A stretch of 64,000 nt of DNA from Betaproteobacteria bacterium (GCA_013298765.1 JAAFJA010000001.1:186001-250000); one strand, 5' to 3'; positions 35,247 through 44,836 are shown, numbered from the stretch's first letter. The notes: a model not told the origin generated them from the sequence alone. Numbers and translations: made by a program.

Positions 35247-36305
35247 ATGAGCAACGATCAATTCGATCTTTTCGGCGATCCAATCCCCGCGGTAACGCCC
35301 GAACTTCGCACGTCTGCGGCAGCGCGTGTATCCAAGCAACGCGAGGTGGGTCCTGCGGCGATAGATGCACCGTTACAGGATGTTGCCGCCAGGCTTCCTG
35401 ATGATGTCTTTCTCGGAACTTCATCCTGGAGTTTCAGCGGTTGGCGCGGTCTCGTTTTCGATTCGAGCTACCCGGAAACACTGCTCTCACGACAGGGATT
35501 GAGCGCGTACGCTGCACATCCTCTGCTTCGCAGCGTCGGCATTGACCGTACGTTCTACGCGCCGATCGGTGAGGATGAGTTTCGGCGCTACGCGAAGCAA
35601 GCGGCGGCGAGTAACCCAGCGTTTCGATTTTTGGTGAAGGCACCGATGTTGTTTACGGGACCGCGCTTGCGAAGCGACGATGGTGTCTGGAGCGACAACG
35701 ATGCGTTTTTGAATGCGAGCCTTGCAACCTCGCAATTCGTGTTGCCCGCAACGCGTGGGTTAGGCGAGCATTGCGGCCCGTTGGTCTTCCAGTTTCCGCC
35801 GCTCGGGCCTCGCTTCACGCGGGCGCCTGCGAGATTTGCGGATCGTCTCGCCGAATTTTTGCTCGCGCTCCCCAAACTCCCGTTGCCGGCTTGCTACGCG
35901 GTCGAAGTACGCGATCCAGAATTGCTATGTGAGGAATACACGGCCGCATTGAACGCAGCGAACGCAACGCACTGCATCGCCATTCACGCACGCATGCCCG
36001 AAGCGCGCGAACAAGCGCGTCACTGGCGCGAATCCTCGCCCATACTGCCGCTTGTGATTCGCTGGAGTCTTCATTCAGGATTCAAATATGAAGAGGCCAA
36101 AGAGCGTTATGCCCCCTTCGATGCCATCGTAGATCAAGACGACGCAGGCCTCGCGCAAGTGAGTGCGCTCATCGAAGAAGCGCACGCCACCGCACGGGCA
36201 TCGTTTGCCATCGTCAACAACAAAGCAGAAGGCTCTGCGCCACTGACTGTGCGCCGTATTGCGACGCTGCTTGCGCAAGCTGGTACGGACGCAGTCGACG
36301 GCTAG
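35247..36305 (+). CDS. DUF72 family protein
   Basis: A 352-aa cytosolic DUF72 (YecE-like) TIM-barrel protein: FLGTSSWSFSGWRGLVF near the start, FYAPIGEDEFRRYAKQA, FLVKAPMLFTGPR, LVFQFPPLG and YAVEVRDPELL are the family blocks. The first 35 residues are a non-conserved extension. Biochemical role unknown. It ends 30 bases before the DUF47-PIT pair. Confidence 0.85.
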   Translation: MSNDQFDLFGDPIPAVTPELRTSAAARVSKQREVGPAAIDAPLQDVAARLPDDVFLGTSSWSFSGWRGLVFDSSYPETLLSRQGLSAYAAHPLLRSVGIDRTFYAPIGEDEFRRYAKQAAASNPAFRFLVKAPMLFTGPRLRSDDGVWSDNDAFLNASLATSQFVLPATRGLGEHCGPLVFQFPPLGPRFTRAPARFADRLAEFLLALPKLPLPACYAVEVRDPELLCEEYTAALNAANATHCIAIHARMPEAREQARHWRESSPILPLVIRWSLHSGFKYEEAKERYAPFDAIVDQDDAGLAQVSALIEEAHATARASFAIVNNKAEGSAPLTVRRIATLLAQAGTDAVDG

Positions 36306-36335
36306 AATCCCCGCACAACTAGAAGGGGAAGAGTT

Positions 36336-36974
36336 ATGTTTGGTCGCTTCATGCCCACTGAGGGGCGCTTCTTCGAGCTTTTCAATCTACACGCCAACGA
36401 AATTGTTGAAGGCGCGAAAGAGCTTGTGGCGCTCATGAATTCACTTGGCGAGGGCGCAACCGATCTTCGCGATCACGCGCAAGCCATTGATGCCATCGAG
36501 AAGCGCGGCGACATCCATACCCGCGAAACGATCAACCTGCTACACAAAACTTTCATCACGCCGCTGGATCGTGAGGAAATCCACCAGCTGATCTCCAATA
36601 TGGACGACATCCTCGATCTCATGCAGGATGCCGCTGAATCCGTTTCGCTCTACGACATCAAAAGCGTTCCCGCAGAAGCAAAGCAGTTGGCGGAAATCTG
36701 CCTCGCGTGCAGTGAACGCGTGAAGTCGGCGGTAGCGCTTATTCCGCAGATGGACAATGCAAGTACGATCCTCAAAATTTGCGAAGAGATCGACCGGCTC
36801 GAATCGGACGCCGATCGCGTGATGCGCAGTGCAATCTCGAAGCTCTTTCGTACCGAGCGCGATGCGGTGCAGCTCATCAAAATGAAAGCGATTTACGAGC
36901 TGCTGGAAACCATCACGGATCGCTGCGAAGACGTTGCGAACGTGCTCCAAGGTATCGTCATCGAGAACGCGTAA
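36336..36974 (+). CDS. DUF47 family phosphate transport regulator (PhoU-like)
   Basis: A 212-aa all-helical PhoU-like protein of DUF47 that accompanies PIT phosphate transporters. Family blocks are FFELFNLHANEIVEGAKEL near 10-30, AIEKRGDIHTRETINLLHKTFITPLDREEIHQL near 55-88, and ITDRCEDVANVLQGIVI at the end. It is thought to modulate the transporter. The stop is 18 bases before the PIT gene, so they are one operon. Confidence 0.93.
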   Translation: MFGRFMPTEGRFFELFNLHANEIVEGAKELVALMNSLGEGATDLRDHAQAIDAIEKRGDIHTRETINLLHKTFITPLDREEIHQLISNMDDILDLMQDAAESVSLYDIKSVPAEAKQLAEICLACSERVKSAVALIPQMDNASTILKICEEIDRLESDADRVMRSAISKLFRTERDAVQLIKMKAIYELLETITDRCEDVANVLQGIVIENA

Positions 36975-36992
36975 GCGCGGCAGATATACACC

Positions 36993-38006
36993 ATGGAAGC
37001 TTCCGCCACCCTGCTCTGGGTTCTGATACTGCTGATCGCGCTCGCGCTAGCGTTCGATTTCATGAACGGCTTTCACGATGCCGCAAACTCAATCGCGACA
37101 ATTGTTTCGACTGGCGTGTTGCGCCCTGGTCAGGCCGTTCTCTGGGCCGCAACCTTTAACTTCATCGCGCTCTTCATTTTTGGTCTCAGCGTCGCCGCCA
37201 CCATTGGTAAAGGCATGGTGAATCCCGCGATCGTCGATTACCACGTGATTTTTGGCGCATTGGTTGGCGCGATTCTTTGGAACGTGATTACGTGGTATTT
37301 CGGAATCCCTTCGTCGTCGTCACACGCTTTGATCGGCGGGATGATCGGCGCCGCCGTGGCGAAAGCAGGCACCGGTGCGCTGATTGGTTCGGGCATCACG
37401 AAAACGGTGATCTTCATTTTGGTGTCGCCAACGCTCGGTTTTGTACTGGGCGGTCTATTGATGCTGATTGTGTCTTGGCTTTTCCGAAACTCGACGCAGC
37501 GGCGCGTCGATAAGTGGTTTCGGCGCGGTCAGCTCGTCTCGTGTGCTCTTTACAGCCTAGGGCACGGCAGCAATGATGCACAAAAGACGCTCGGAATCAT
37601 TTGGCTACTCCTCATTACGGCGGGTTACGCGACTAAAGACGTCAATACGCTTCCGTATTGGGCGATCATCTCTTGCTACGCCGCGATTTCACTTGGAACA
37701 CTCTTTGGCGGTTGGCGCATCGTGAAAACAATGGGCCAGAAAATCACGAAACTTAAACCTGTTGGCGGGTTCTGCGCAGAAACAGGCGGCGCGATGACGC
37801 TCTTCATTGCCTCATCCGCCGGAATTCCCGTTTCCACTACCCACACGATTACCGGTGCAATCGTCGGCGTCGGCGCGTCGAGAAAACTCTCCGCCGTGCG
37901 TTGGGGGATCGCCGGAAACATCGTTTGGGCGTGGATTTTCACTATCCCAGCATCGGCCTTCATGGCGGCAGTCGCTTGGTGGGTGTCTTACCGGATATTT
38001 GATTAG
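36993..38006 (+). CDS. pit: Inorganic phosphate transporter, PIT family
   Basis: A 337-aa inner-membrane low-affinity phosphate (metal-phosphate/H+) symporter. Ten or so helices contain the two PIT signatures: FDFMNGFHDAANSIATIV (N-terminal) and YSLGHGSNDAQKTLGII (central), plus PSSSSHALIGGMIGA and GIPVSTTHTITGAIVG. Length fits the short bacterial PIT subtype that needs DUF47. Confidence 0.95.
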   Translation: MEASATLLWVLILLIALALAFDFMNGFHDAANSIATIVSTGVLRPGQAVLWAATFNFIALFIFGLSVAATIGKGMVNPAIVDYHVIFGALVGAILWNVITWYFGIPSSSSHALIGGMIGAAVAKAGTGALIGSGITKTVIFILVSPTLGFVLGGLLMLIVSWLFRNSTQRRVDKWFRRGQLVSCALYSLGHGSNDAQKTLGIIWLLLITAGYATKDVNTLPYWAIISCYAAISLGTLFGGWRIVKTMGQKITKLKPVGGFCAETGGAMTLFIASSAGIPVSTTHTITGAIVGVGASRKLSAVRWGIAGNIVWAWIFTIPASAFMAAVAWWVSYRIFD

Positions 38007-38128
38007 CGAGGCAGCGCCTCTTGCGGGTGGATGCCGCATCGGTACTGACACACAAACGCTCTCGCGCCCTATACTCATCGCAACTGCCTGATAAATGGAG
38101 GCAGGACTCGGTATCAAGTGGAGGCGCG

Positions 38129-38782
38129 ATGTTTTCTATTTTGGTAGTGAACCCCAAAGGCGGCGCGGGGAAGACGACGATTGCTACAAATCTGGCTGGT
38201 TATCTTGCCGGAAAGCGACAGCGCGTGGTGATCAAAGACATGGACCGTCAGCGCTCATCGGCACGCTGGCTCGCACGTCGTCCGCGTGGCTTCCCGGAAA
38301 TTCGCGGCGCGCTGCCGGATACCGATTCCAAAATCGTTGCCGACTACGCCCCCCACTGGCTCATCATCGACGCACCCGCTGGCGTTCACGACAAAGCACT
38401 CGCCGACCTGGTTCGTGAGGCTGACGCCATACTGGTTCCGGTGGCGACGTCTGCCTTTGATTTCGAAGCGACCGCTGATTTTCTAGGCGAACTCGCTGGG
38501 CATAAACCCGTGAAGGACGGCAAACGCCCCATCGCGGTGGTCGGCTCGCGCGTCGATAGCCGCACCGTGGCGGCATCTGACCTCGACACGTTTCTCGAAC
38601 CGCTTTCTATCGACGTGGTGACGCACATCCGCGATTCGCAGCTTTATGTGCATGCGGCCCGCGACGGGCTCACCATCTTTGATCAGCCTCGCTCACGCGC
38701 GCAGGAGGCTTGGGAAGATTGGCCGCCGCTTTTTGAATGGCTGCAATCCGTCGTTGCGCAGAAAAACACGCACTCACGATAG
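38129..38782 (+). CDS. ParA/MinD-like ATPase
   Basis: A 217-aa deviant-Walker ATPase. VVNPKGGAGKTTIATNLA carries the signature lysine and P-loop, VIKDMDRQRSS the switch I Asp, and LIIDAPAGV the Walker B region. Members position DNA or protein complexes by dimerising on nucleoids or membranes. No ParB or parS is visible. A paralogue follows 42 bases later. ATG 38129 has GGAG upstream; earlier codons are not conserved. Confidence 0.88.
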   Translation: MFSILVVNPKGGAGKTTIATNLAGYLAGKRQRVVIKDMDRQRSSARWLARRPRGFPEIRGALPDTDSKIVADYAPHWLIIDAPAGVHDKALADLVREADAILVPVATSAFDFEATADFLGELAGHKPVKDGKRPIAVVGSRVDSRTVAASDLDTFLEPLSIDVVTHIRDSQLYVHAARDGLTIFDQPRSRAQEAWEDWPPLFEWLQSVVAQKNTHSR

Positions 38783-38824
38783 ACTAGCTCAAGACTAAAA
38801 GTACAGCTGGAATACGAGGGTTCG

Positions 38825-39523
38825 ATGTTCACGATCATGGTAGCCAATCCAAAAGGCGGAGCCGGGAAGTCCACCCTGACCACGAACATCGCGGGCATGT
38901 TGGCTGCGCTCAAGCAGCGCGTCGTAATCATGGATTTAGATAATCAACAGTCAGCGACCAACTGGCTTGCACGTCGCCCGGAAGCCCTTGCCAAAATCTT
39001 GCCTTGGGCCGAAGATTCCGACATGGTCGAACTTCGCGCATTTGCGCCACAGTGGATGGTGATCGATACCCACGCGAGACTTCGCCGCGCCGACCGAACC
39101 TATTTGCTCTCTCGCGCCAACGTCGTTCTGGTGCCGGTGAATCCTTCAGTGTTTGATATTGAAGCGACCGCAAAATTTTTGCTCAAACTCCATCAAGATC
39201 CGAACGTGCAAAGCGGACGGGTCGCGATTGGCTTGGTCGGCTCGCGAACTGACAGCCGAACGCGAATCGCGCAAGAACTTTCAAGTTTTTTCGCTCGCAG
39301 CGGCCTGCCGGTTGTGGCCTACATTCCAGACAGTGTGCTCTACCCGCAGTGCGCGCGCGATGGCACCTCAATTTACGAGCTTCCTCGTACTCGTACAGAG
39401 CATCAGCTTGATGCATGGCAGCCGCTTGTTGCCTGGCTCAAATCACAAATCGCACGTGCGAGAGAAATTAAGTACCCTCACTCTCAGTCGTCTGTGCCCG
39501 CACCAGCGCGGGCTGCGCACTAG
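38825..39523 (+). CDS. ParA/MinD-like ATPase, tandem paralogue
   Basis: A 232-aa ATPase resembling the preceding one throughout: VANPKGGAGKSTLTTNIA, VIMDLDNQQSATNWLARRPE. In Walker B the usual D-x-P-A/G is replaced by WMVIDTHARLRRADR, which may alter hydrolysis. The C-terminus is longer and basic. The tandem pair without ParB suggests cargo-positioning partners, possibly forming a heterodimer (inference). Confidence 0.87.
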   Translation: MFTIMVANPKGGAGKSTLTTNIAGMLAALKQRVVIMDLDNQQSATNWLARRPEALAKILPWAEDSDMVELRAFAPQWMVIDTHARLRRADRTYLLSRANVVLVPVNPSVFDIEATAKFLLKLHQDPNVQSGRVAIGLVGSRTDSRTRIAQELSSFFARSGLPVVAYIPDSVLYPQCARDGTSIYELPRTRTEHQLDAWQPLVAWLKSQIARAREIKYPHSQSSVPAPARAAH

Positions 39524-39600
39524 CCGGGCTCGGCGCACGACCGGGCCTGATGCTGCAAAATAGAGGGCTACCGCGTTTTCGCGGCAAAAACAAAGTGCCT

Positions 39601-41190
39601 ATGCGACTCACTGCCGATATTTCATTGCGTCCGATTCTTGTTGCCGTGCTCTTAGCAACGGCGAGCGCTGCTGCTGTTGCGCAGAATATCTCCACGATCG
39701 CCGGTAATGGCTTACGCGGCGCGCCAACCGATAACGTTGTGGGCACCAGCTCCACGGTTGACGGCACCAACGGCATCGCCTTGGATCGATTTGGAAACTT
39801 GTTCGTCGCCGACTCGAACCATCATCGTATTCGCAAGATCGCACTGGACGGCAAGATAACCACCGTCGCCGGTAGCGGCACGCAAGGCTTTGCGGGTGAT
39901 GGCGCGGCAGCCACCGCGGCGCAGATCAACTACCCGACCACGATCGCGTTCAATGCTGCAGGTGAGCTCTTTTTCGCGGATTACGGCAATCACCGCGTGC
40001 GAAAGATTGCCACCGACGGCAAAATTTCAACCGTCGCCGGTTCAGGTACCGAAGGTTTTTCAGGCGATGGCGGCGCTGCAACCGCCGCGCAGCTCAACAA
40101 CCCGCTGGGCGTCGCCGTTGCCGCGAATGGTGATCTGTTGATTGCTGACACGCAGAACCATCGCATCCGTCGCATCAATTCGAATGGCATCATTTCCACT
40201 ATTGCTGGCAGCGGAACCCTTGGGTTCGCAGGCGATGGCGCGGCCGCATCAAGCGCGCAGTTTTCCTATCCTGGCGCAATGACATTCGCCGCGGATGGCT
40301 CGCTTCTGATTGCCGACTACGGCAACAGTCGCGTGCGAAAAATTGATTCCAACGGCATCATTTCAACCTTTGCAGGCAGCGCGAGCGTTGGCTTTGCGGG
40401 AGATGCGGCAGCGGCCACCAGCGCCCAGCTCAACGGCCCATTCGGTGTCTCGCTTGGAACCAACGGCAGCGTGTTGATTGCTGATCAGATCAATGGTCGT
40501 ATCCGCAAAGTCGCAGCTGATGGCGTGATCTCCACGGTGGCCGGCGGTGGCTCATCATTTGTGCTTGGCGACGGCGCTGCAGCAACATCGGCATTTTTAC
40601 TCTCGCCTTCCGGGGTCGCCGCAAATGCGGCCGGCGATGTGTTCATCAGTGATCGTGGCAACTTGCGTGTTCGTAAGGTAGCGAGCGCATTGCGCGAAAT
40701 GGTCGAATATCGACTGGTAGCGGCTGACGCATTTTTCTACACCTCGAAAGCTGCCGAAAAGTTCATCCTTGATAGCGCCGCCGGATGGCAGCGCACGGGC
40801 GCATCGTTCTTCGTCAATGCCGCCAACGACGCCGGCAGCAAGGCGCTCGTGCGCTATTACTTCGATGCAGTTGCGCAGAACCCAACTCGGGGCACCCATT
40901 TCTACACGTTGCGCGACGACGAAATTGCCTCGCTCAACGCGCTCAATCCGAACAACTCGCAAACGCCACGGCTGCCGTACAACGAAGGCACCGAGGCATT
41001 CGCGTTCGCGCCGACCAACGGCGCGTGCACGGCCACACAAACACCGGTCTACCGAGCATTCCGCAACGCGACTGTCGCGCCCAATAACCCGACGCATCGA
41101 CTCACCACGAGCGTCGCCACGTACAACGCCCTCGCCGCTGCCGGATGGAGCGCAGAGGGTGTCACGTTTTGCACGTCAGTCGCGCCTTAG
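39601..41190 (+). CDS. Secreted NHL-repeat beta-propeller protein with DUF5648 domain
   Basis: A 529-aa exported protein. A Sec signal (ending AAAVAQ) is followed by six NHL-type repeats of about 55 residues with the recurrent pattern ISTVAGSG-GFxGDGAAATxAQLxxP-GVAxxxxGxLLIADxxNxRIRKI, forming a beta-propeller (about 28-365). The C-terminal 160 residues (EYRLVAADAFFYTSKAAEKF, THFYTLRDDEIASLN, NNPTHRLTTSVATYNALAAAGWSAEG) match DUF5648, also found at the C-terminus of the protein at 53.8 kb. Role unknown; probably an extracellular binding protein. Confidence 0.88.
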   Translation: MRLTADISLRPILVAVLLATASAAAVAQNISTIAGNGLRGAPTDNVVGTSSTVDGTNGIALDRFGNLFVADSNHHRIRKIALDGKITTVAGSGTQGFAGDGAAATAAQINYPTTIAFNAAGELFFADYGNHRVRKIATDGKISTVAGSGTEGFSGDGGAATAAQLNNPLGVAVAANGDLLIADTQNHRIRRINSNGIISTIAGSGTLGFAGDGAAASSAQFSYPGAMTFAADGSLLIADYGNSRVRKIDSNGIISTFAGSASVGFAGDAAAATSAQLNGPFGVSLGTNGSVLIADQINGRIRKVAADGVISTVAGGGSSFVLGDGAAATSAFLLSPSGVAANAAGDVFISDRGNLRVRKVASALREMVEYRLVAADAFFYTSKAAEKFILDSAAGWQRTGASFFVNAANDAGSKALVRYYFDAVAQNPTRGTHFYTLRDDEIASLNALNPNNSQTPRLPYNEGTEAFAFAPTNGACTATQTPVYRAFRNATVAPNNPTHRLTTSVATYNALAAAGWSAEGVTFCTSVAP

Positions 41191-41244
41191 CCTAGCCACA
41201 CAAATTACCGCTTAGCCTAAGCTTTATTTAGGCTAGCGCGAGTA
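41191..41244. repeat. Dispersed GGCTAG element
   Basis: Between convergent genes. TTAGCC (41212-41217), 12 bases, AGGCTAG (41230-41236), then CGCGAGTATTT; a further CTAGCC lies at 41192-41197. Same core spacing as the other copies. Confidence 0.6.
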
Positions 41245-41411
41245 TTTGAGCAATATTGAAATCACCTCAAACTTCGCTCTAGCCCTGTTCTGCAAAGCGA
41301 AATCGTGGCTCCGCCAACGTGATTCAGAATGATCTCACGAGCGTGCGAATCCCACGATAAATTGAGGTCGGTTCAATTCAGCGGAAGTCGCTTAAGCGCA
41401 GGCTGCCCGCA

Positions 41412-44006
41412 CTATTTCACTGCGCGCTTCTCAGCCACATCGGGATCTGCGCCGAGCGATAGAAGCAAAGACTTGGTCACCTCTTGCTTAAAGAAATGCG
41501 CCCAGCCCATCACGTTGTAGCCAAATGGATCACGCTTCGTGAGGCTCGCGCCCTCTTTCGCGAGCCACGTGATTGATTCGTGTTTCGCAAACCGAGCTGC
41601 AGTCATGATTGGCGTCTCGCGGCGACCGGCTGGGGCGAAGGCGTCGATGTCCACGCTTGCATTCTTGAGCGCAACCAGGCAATCAACGCAGTTCACATGC
41701 GCCGCCAAGTTCGCGTAGTTCCACCCGTAGTAATTTAGGCCAAAGGGCGTCGCGCCGCGCGCGATCAAGTGAGCGACCATCTTCGCATCGCCACAATGTA
41801 CGGCGGATGAGAGCGGCGTTGCGCCCACGTGTTGTCCGCGCACAATCTCGCGATTGATTTCCGCGCCGTTCGCGAGCAGCAGGTCGACGATTTCGATCCG
41901 ACCATTTCTCGCGGCGATGTGCAGCAAGGAGTCACCCGAATCCGACTCGATCTTTGTGCTCACGCCCGCCTCCAACATCTTGCGCATAGTCACTAAGTCA
42001 GTGGCCCCTACGGCGTCGATCAACTGCGTCTCACTCGCCGACTTCTGCGTGCTGGTGATGTCGAACTTCGCAGGCAATCCGTACGGATAGGCGTAGAGTT
42101 TGTCGAGCAATGCGAAGTGCGAACCGCGATCATGGATGAATGCGTGATTCACGATGGCAGCAGCAACTAGAAACGCACCAGCGACAACCCAAGTCAGTGT
42201 TCGCACAGCATTTGCGTAGCGTGGATGAAGCGCCTCGGGCGCAGGCCCGATGCCGAAATCGCGAACGCGTTGGAGCGCTTCAGTCATCTCGAACTGCAGC
42301 GCGTTGAGCATGCCGATGTTTGACGTGGTGGGCGTGACGCGCTCACGTAATCCTGCTGAAATCTCATGTGCGTAGACGGCGCGATGCTGCAGCGATGATG
42401 CGCCGCTCGATGTTTGGTATCGCTCCGTCGTATCGAATCCACCCACACGCGCGAGCGCAAGGGTCGCTGAATGTTTAGTGAGCCACGAATCGCGAATCAC
42501 GGCCACGCCATCGCGCGAAATTTGCACTCGCATCGTTCGGGTTGCAAAGTGAATGACAAGCAGCAGCAAGGCGGAGCCTGTGAAAACGGGCCACGCTTGC
42601 AACCAGAAACTCTCCGCAAGAAGGCGCGGCGCAAACAGCAATTGCCAGCCGTACCATGCGAAACACCCGAGTGCGCAGAAGATCGTAAACACACTCCCGC
42701 CGCGCAAACCGCGGCGCGGAAAGTGCGCGCTCCATTGCGTGCCCTTCATCTCGATCTGGCATTCTTTCGAGTTGAAAAAAGCGTTGCGCGAGGCGGGATT
42801 CGTTTCGCGAAATTCTTTGTAGCTTTCGGCAAAGCTACGTGCTTCATACTTGTCCAGGAATACCCCACGCGAGGCGTCTTTGCCGAAAATCGAAACGCCA
42901 AAGGAGTGCGTAGTAAATGCTGGAAGCCGTGGCAGCAACAGATCCCAGGAATAAACCAAATCGCCTTTTGTGCCGCCCGAAGCATGCCCCGACGGTGGCG
43001 CTTTCACAATCGCCTCATACACCGCATCAGTGGGCGCGCTCGCAGTGCTCGTCACGCGGGTTGCGAGGAATGTTTCGGATACGCCCACGCGCGTCGTTGT
43101 GGACGAGCCGCGCTCATCACGAATCGACTCTTGCAAGGTAATTGCAATAGCTGCGGGAAGATCGGGTCGTGCGCTGCGCGGCACGCGGATGCGCACACGA
43201 AATGCGCTCTCCAATTGGGGTTGCTGCGGATCAAGCTCGACCGTAGTTTCACGAGCGCCGCGCAATACGTTCACTGTACGCAGTCCGGCCAGAATCATCC
43301 ACGCGCCGATTAACGCGAACAATGCTGTCACACCACGGGCCAGCGCATCAGTTTCACTCGTCCACGCCACCACCGCCATCGGCACAGCGAGCAGACTCCA
43401 AACCACACCAAAGAAAAATAGTCCAATTTGCGAACCGCCGCGTAAGGTTCGCGCATTCATCGCGACTGAAACGGCGCTCGACCTCGAGTCGCTCGTTTCA
43501 TCAGTTTTCGCGAAGAGGATGTAGAAAAACGCGTAAAGCGCTGCGAGCCCAACGCCAGTAAACAGCGTGGCGAACGGAACGGCAAACCACACCATCGACC
43601 AGCGGACGTTGTTATCGAGCACAGCATCGGCGGGATCGCTCGGATTCACCCAGGCCGTGAGCGCACCGCCTTCTGATTTCGCGCGATTGAGCTGGTCGTA
43701 CCAGCTGCGCTGCCAATCGCCCACGTTATCGCGGCTGTTGGGCGACACCTGTTTGTTGATCTGCTCGCTCGCGTAGCGCGTTCCGCCGTAGGTGTAGCTG
43801 TAGCGAACTCGTGGGCCGATGACTCCCTTGCTGCCACGATCCAGCGAAAGACTCACGATCTGCGCTGGCACCGCGACGCGTGAGGACGCGCTGATCGCAG
43901 CGCTCCCGGCGTGCCACAGTGGCATGAGCCCACCGAACACGCCTCCAGCGGTGAACGCCACCGCGAAGATCGCAACGAGCACGAGCGCGATGAGCTTAGA
44001 TTTCAA
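41412..44006 (-). CDS. DUF3592 and ankyrin-repeat membrane protein
   Basis: An 864-aa protein. The N-terminal membrane helix and extracytoplasmic DUF3592-like domain (about 1-160, with ARVRYSYTYGGTRYASEQINK-type strand pattern) are followed by more helices near 150, 200, 225, 450 and 610, with soluble segments between. The last 200 residues are ankyrin repeats: DSLLHIAARNGRIEIVDLLLANGAEIN is the clearest, followed by four or five degenerate units. Probably an envelope protein with a cytosolic interaction domain. Function unknown. Confidence 0.8.
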   Translation of the reverse strand: MKSKLIALVLVAIFAVAFTAGGVFGGLMPLWHAGSAAISASSRVAVPAQIVSLSLDRGSKGVIGPRVRYSYTYGGTRYASEQINKQVSPNSRDNVGDWQRSWYDQLNRAKSEGGALTAWVNPSDPADAVLDNNVRWSMVWFAVPFATLFTGVGLAALYAFFYILFAKTDETSDSRSSAVSVAMNARTLRGGSQIGLFFFGVVWSLLAVPMAVVAWTSETDALARGVTALFALIGAWMILAGLRTVNVLRGARETTVELDPQQPQLESAFRVRIRVPRSARPDLPAAIAITLQESIRDERGSSTTTRVGVSETFLATRVTSTASAPTDAVYEAIVKAPPSGHASGGTKGDLVYSWDLLLPRLPAFTTHSFGVSIFGKDASRGVFLDKYEARSFAESYKEFRETNPASRNAFFNSKECQIEMKGTQWSAHFPRRGLRGGSVFTIFCALGCFAWYGWQLLFAPRLLAESFWLQAWPVFTGSALLLLVIHFATRTMRVQISRDGVAVIRDSWLTKHSATLALARVGGFDTTERYQTSSGASSLQHRAVYAHEISAGLRERVTPTTSNIGMLNALQFEMTEALQRVRDFGIGPAPEALHPRYANAVRTLTWVVAGAFLVAAAIVNHAFIHDRGSHFALLDKLYAYPYGLPAKFDITSTQKSASETQLIDAVGATDLVTMRKMLEAGVSTKIESDSGDSLLHIAARNGRIEIVDLLLANGAEINREIVRGQHVGATPLSSAVHCGDAKMVAHLIARGATPFGLNYYGWNYANLAAHVNCVDCLVALKNASVDIDAFAPAGRRETPIMTAARFAKHESITWLAKEGASLTKRDPFGYNVMGWAHFFKQEVTKSLLLSLGADPDVAEKRAVK

Positions 44007-44140
44007 AGTGGGGGCTCTTTGTGATCAACGCGCAGTATCGCCGCGAGAGTTTGGCGAGTCCACCCGAAGACGGAGTGCATCGCGAAGAAGAGGCGCACTA
44101 AACAGTGAACAGTGTCATTTCGCTTTACAACTCTCGTCGG

Positions 44141-44170
44141 ATAGCCCTTTATTGATTGGGGCAAGCGGCT
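44141..44170. repeat. GGGCTAG-like element interrupted by the transposon
   Basis: ATAGCC (44141-44146), 12 bases, GGGCAAG (44159-44165), CGGCTAATA: a degenerate copy of the dispersed core. The transposon target duplication begins in its last base. Confidence 0.45.
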
Positions 44171-44177
44171 AATAATA
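44170..44177 (+). repeat. Left 8-bp target-site duplication TAATAATA
   Basis: Directly abuts the left inverted repeat of the IS1595-type element; identical to the right copy at 46195-46202. Eight-base duplications are characteristic of the IS1595 family. Confidence 0.9.
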
Positions 44178-44202
44178 CGGAATTGTGTACTTGACAAACC
44201 AT
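44178..44202 (+). repeat. Left terminal inverted repeat of IS1595-type element
   Basis: Twenty-five bases matching the right end with two mismatches. It includes TTGACA (44191-44196), usable as a -35 box reading inward. Confidence 0.9.
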
Positions 44203-44265
44203 CGCCTTGCGCTTGATTGCGCGAGGCTGGGTCGCACTGTTGATTGGCACAGTGTTTGACGCCGT

Positions 44266-44294
44266 TTGCAAGGCGGCACGCGCTTAGCTATACT
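44266..44294 (+). promoter_or_regulatory. Sigma-70-type promoter of passenger gene
   Basis: TTGCAA, 17 bases, TATACT, about 28 bases before the ATG of the 168-aa protein. The two tRNA genes follow that gene closely and may share this promoter. Confidence 0.6.
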
Positions 44295-44322
44295 TCGTCT
44301 AACAAATTGACGGAGCATTGAA

Positions 44323-44829
44323 ATGGCCGAGCCTCTTAGCGCAACACTCAGTAAGCGAGCGTCAATCGCGGCACAGGTTGCCGCCCTAAATGCTGAGCTT
44401 GAATCTCTAGACAGAGACATTTTTTCGCGAGTTGGCCGTCTTGTTGAGGCGTACGAGGGTATCCCTGTCGCGAACATACAACACCCTACGAGCGCAAACG
44501 CCGAGCGTGTATTCGCAAACGCCGCTAAGCGCCCAGTGCCGACTCAGCCGCTAATCAAGACCGACCAACGTACCGCGAGCCGTCAAGAGATCACTGCGGC
44601 AACTGTCGAAATACTGCGCGCCAATGGCGCACCGATGAAGCTACAGCCTTTGCTCGACGAACTCATTAAAAAGGGCGTTTTAGTGGGCGGGAAACGGCCA
44701 TCTGGCAACCTTTCCGCCCACCTTGGGCTTTCCGGTCAATTCGAAACCGGACGTGCAGGGTGGTGGTTTCGCGGGCAACCATACCCTACAACAAACAACA
44801 ACGCCCCCGAAGGGGCGTCTCTGATTTAG
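44323..44829 (+). CDS. Transposon passenger protein: coiled coil plus HARE-like winged helix
   Basis: A 168-aa protein unrelated to transposases. Residues 1-50 form a probable coiled coil (LSKRASIAAQVAALNAELESLDRDIF). Residues 83-150 (EITAATVEILRANGAPMKLQPLLDELIKKGVLVGGKRPSGNLSAHLG) resemble the HARE-HTH winged helix found in RNA polymerase delta and restriction-linked proteins. GGAG lies 7 bases before the ATG. It ends in TAG, 7 bases before the first tRNA; a CGCCCC-GAA-type hairpin lies in its last codons (44802-44817). Might act as a transcriptional regulator or DNA-binding accessory of the element (inference). Confidence 0.75.
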   Translation: MAEPLSATLSKRASIAAQVAALNAELESLDRDIFSRVGRLVEAYEGIPVANIQHPTSANAERVFANAAKRPVPTQPLIKTDQRTASRQEITAATVEILRANGAPMKLQPLLDELIKKGVLVGGKRPSGNLSAHLGLSGQFETGRAGWWFRGQPYPTTNNNAPEGASLI

Positions 44830-44836
44830 TTTCTGT

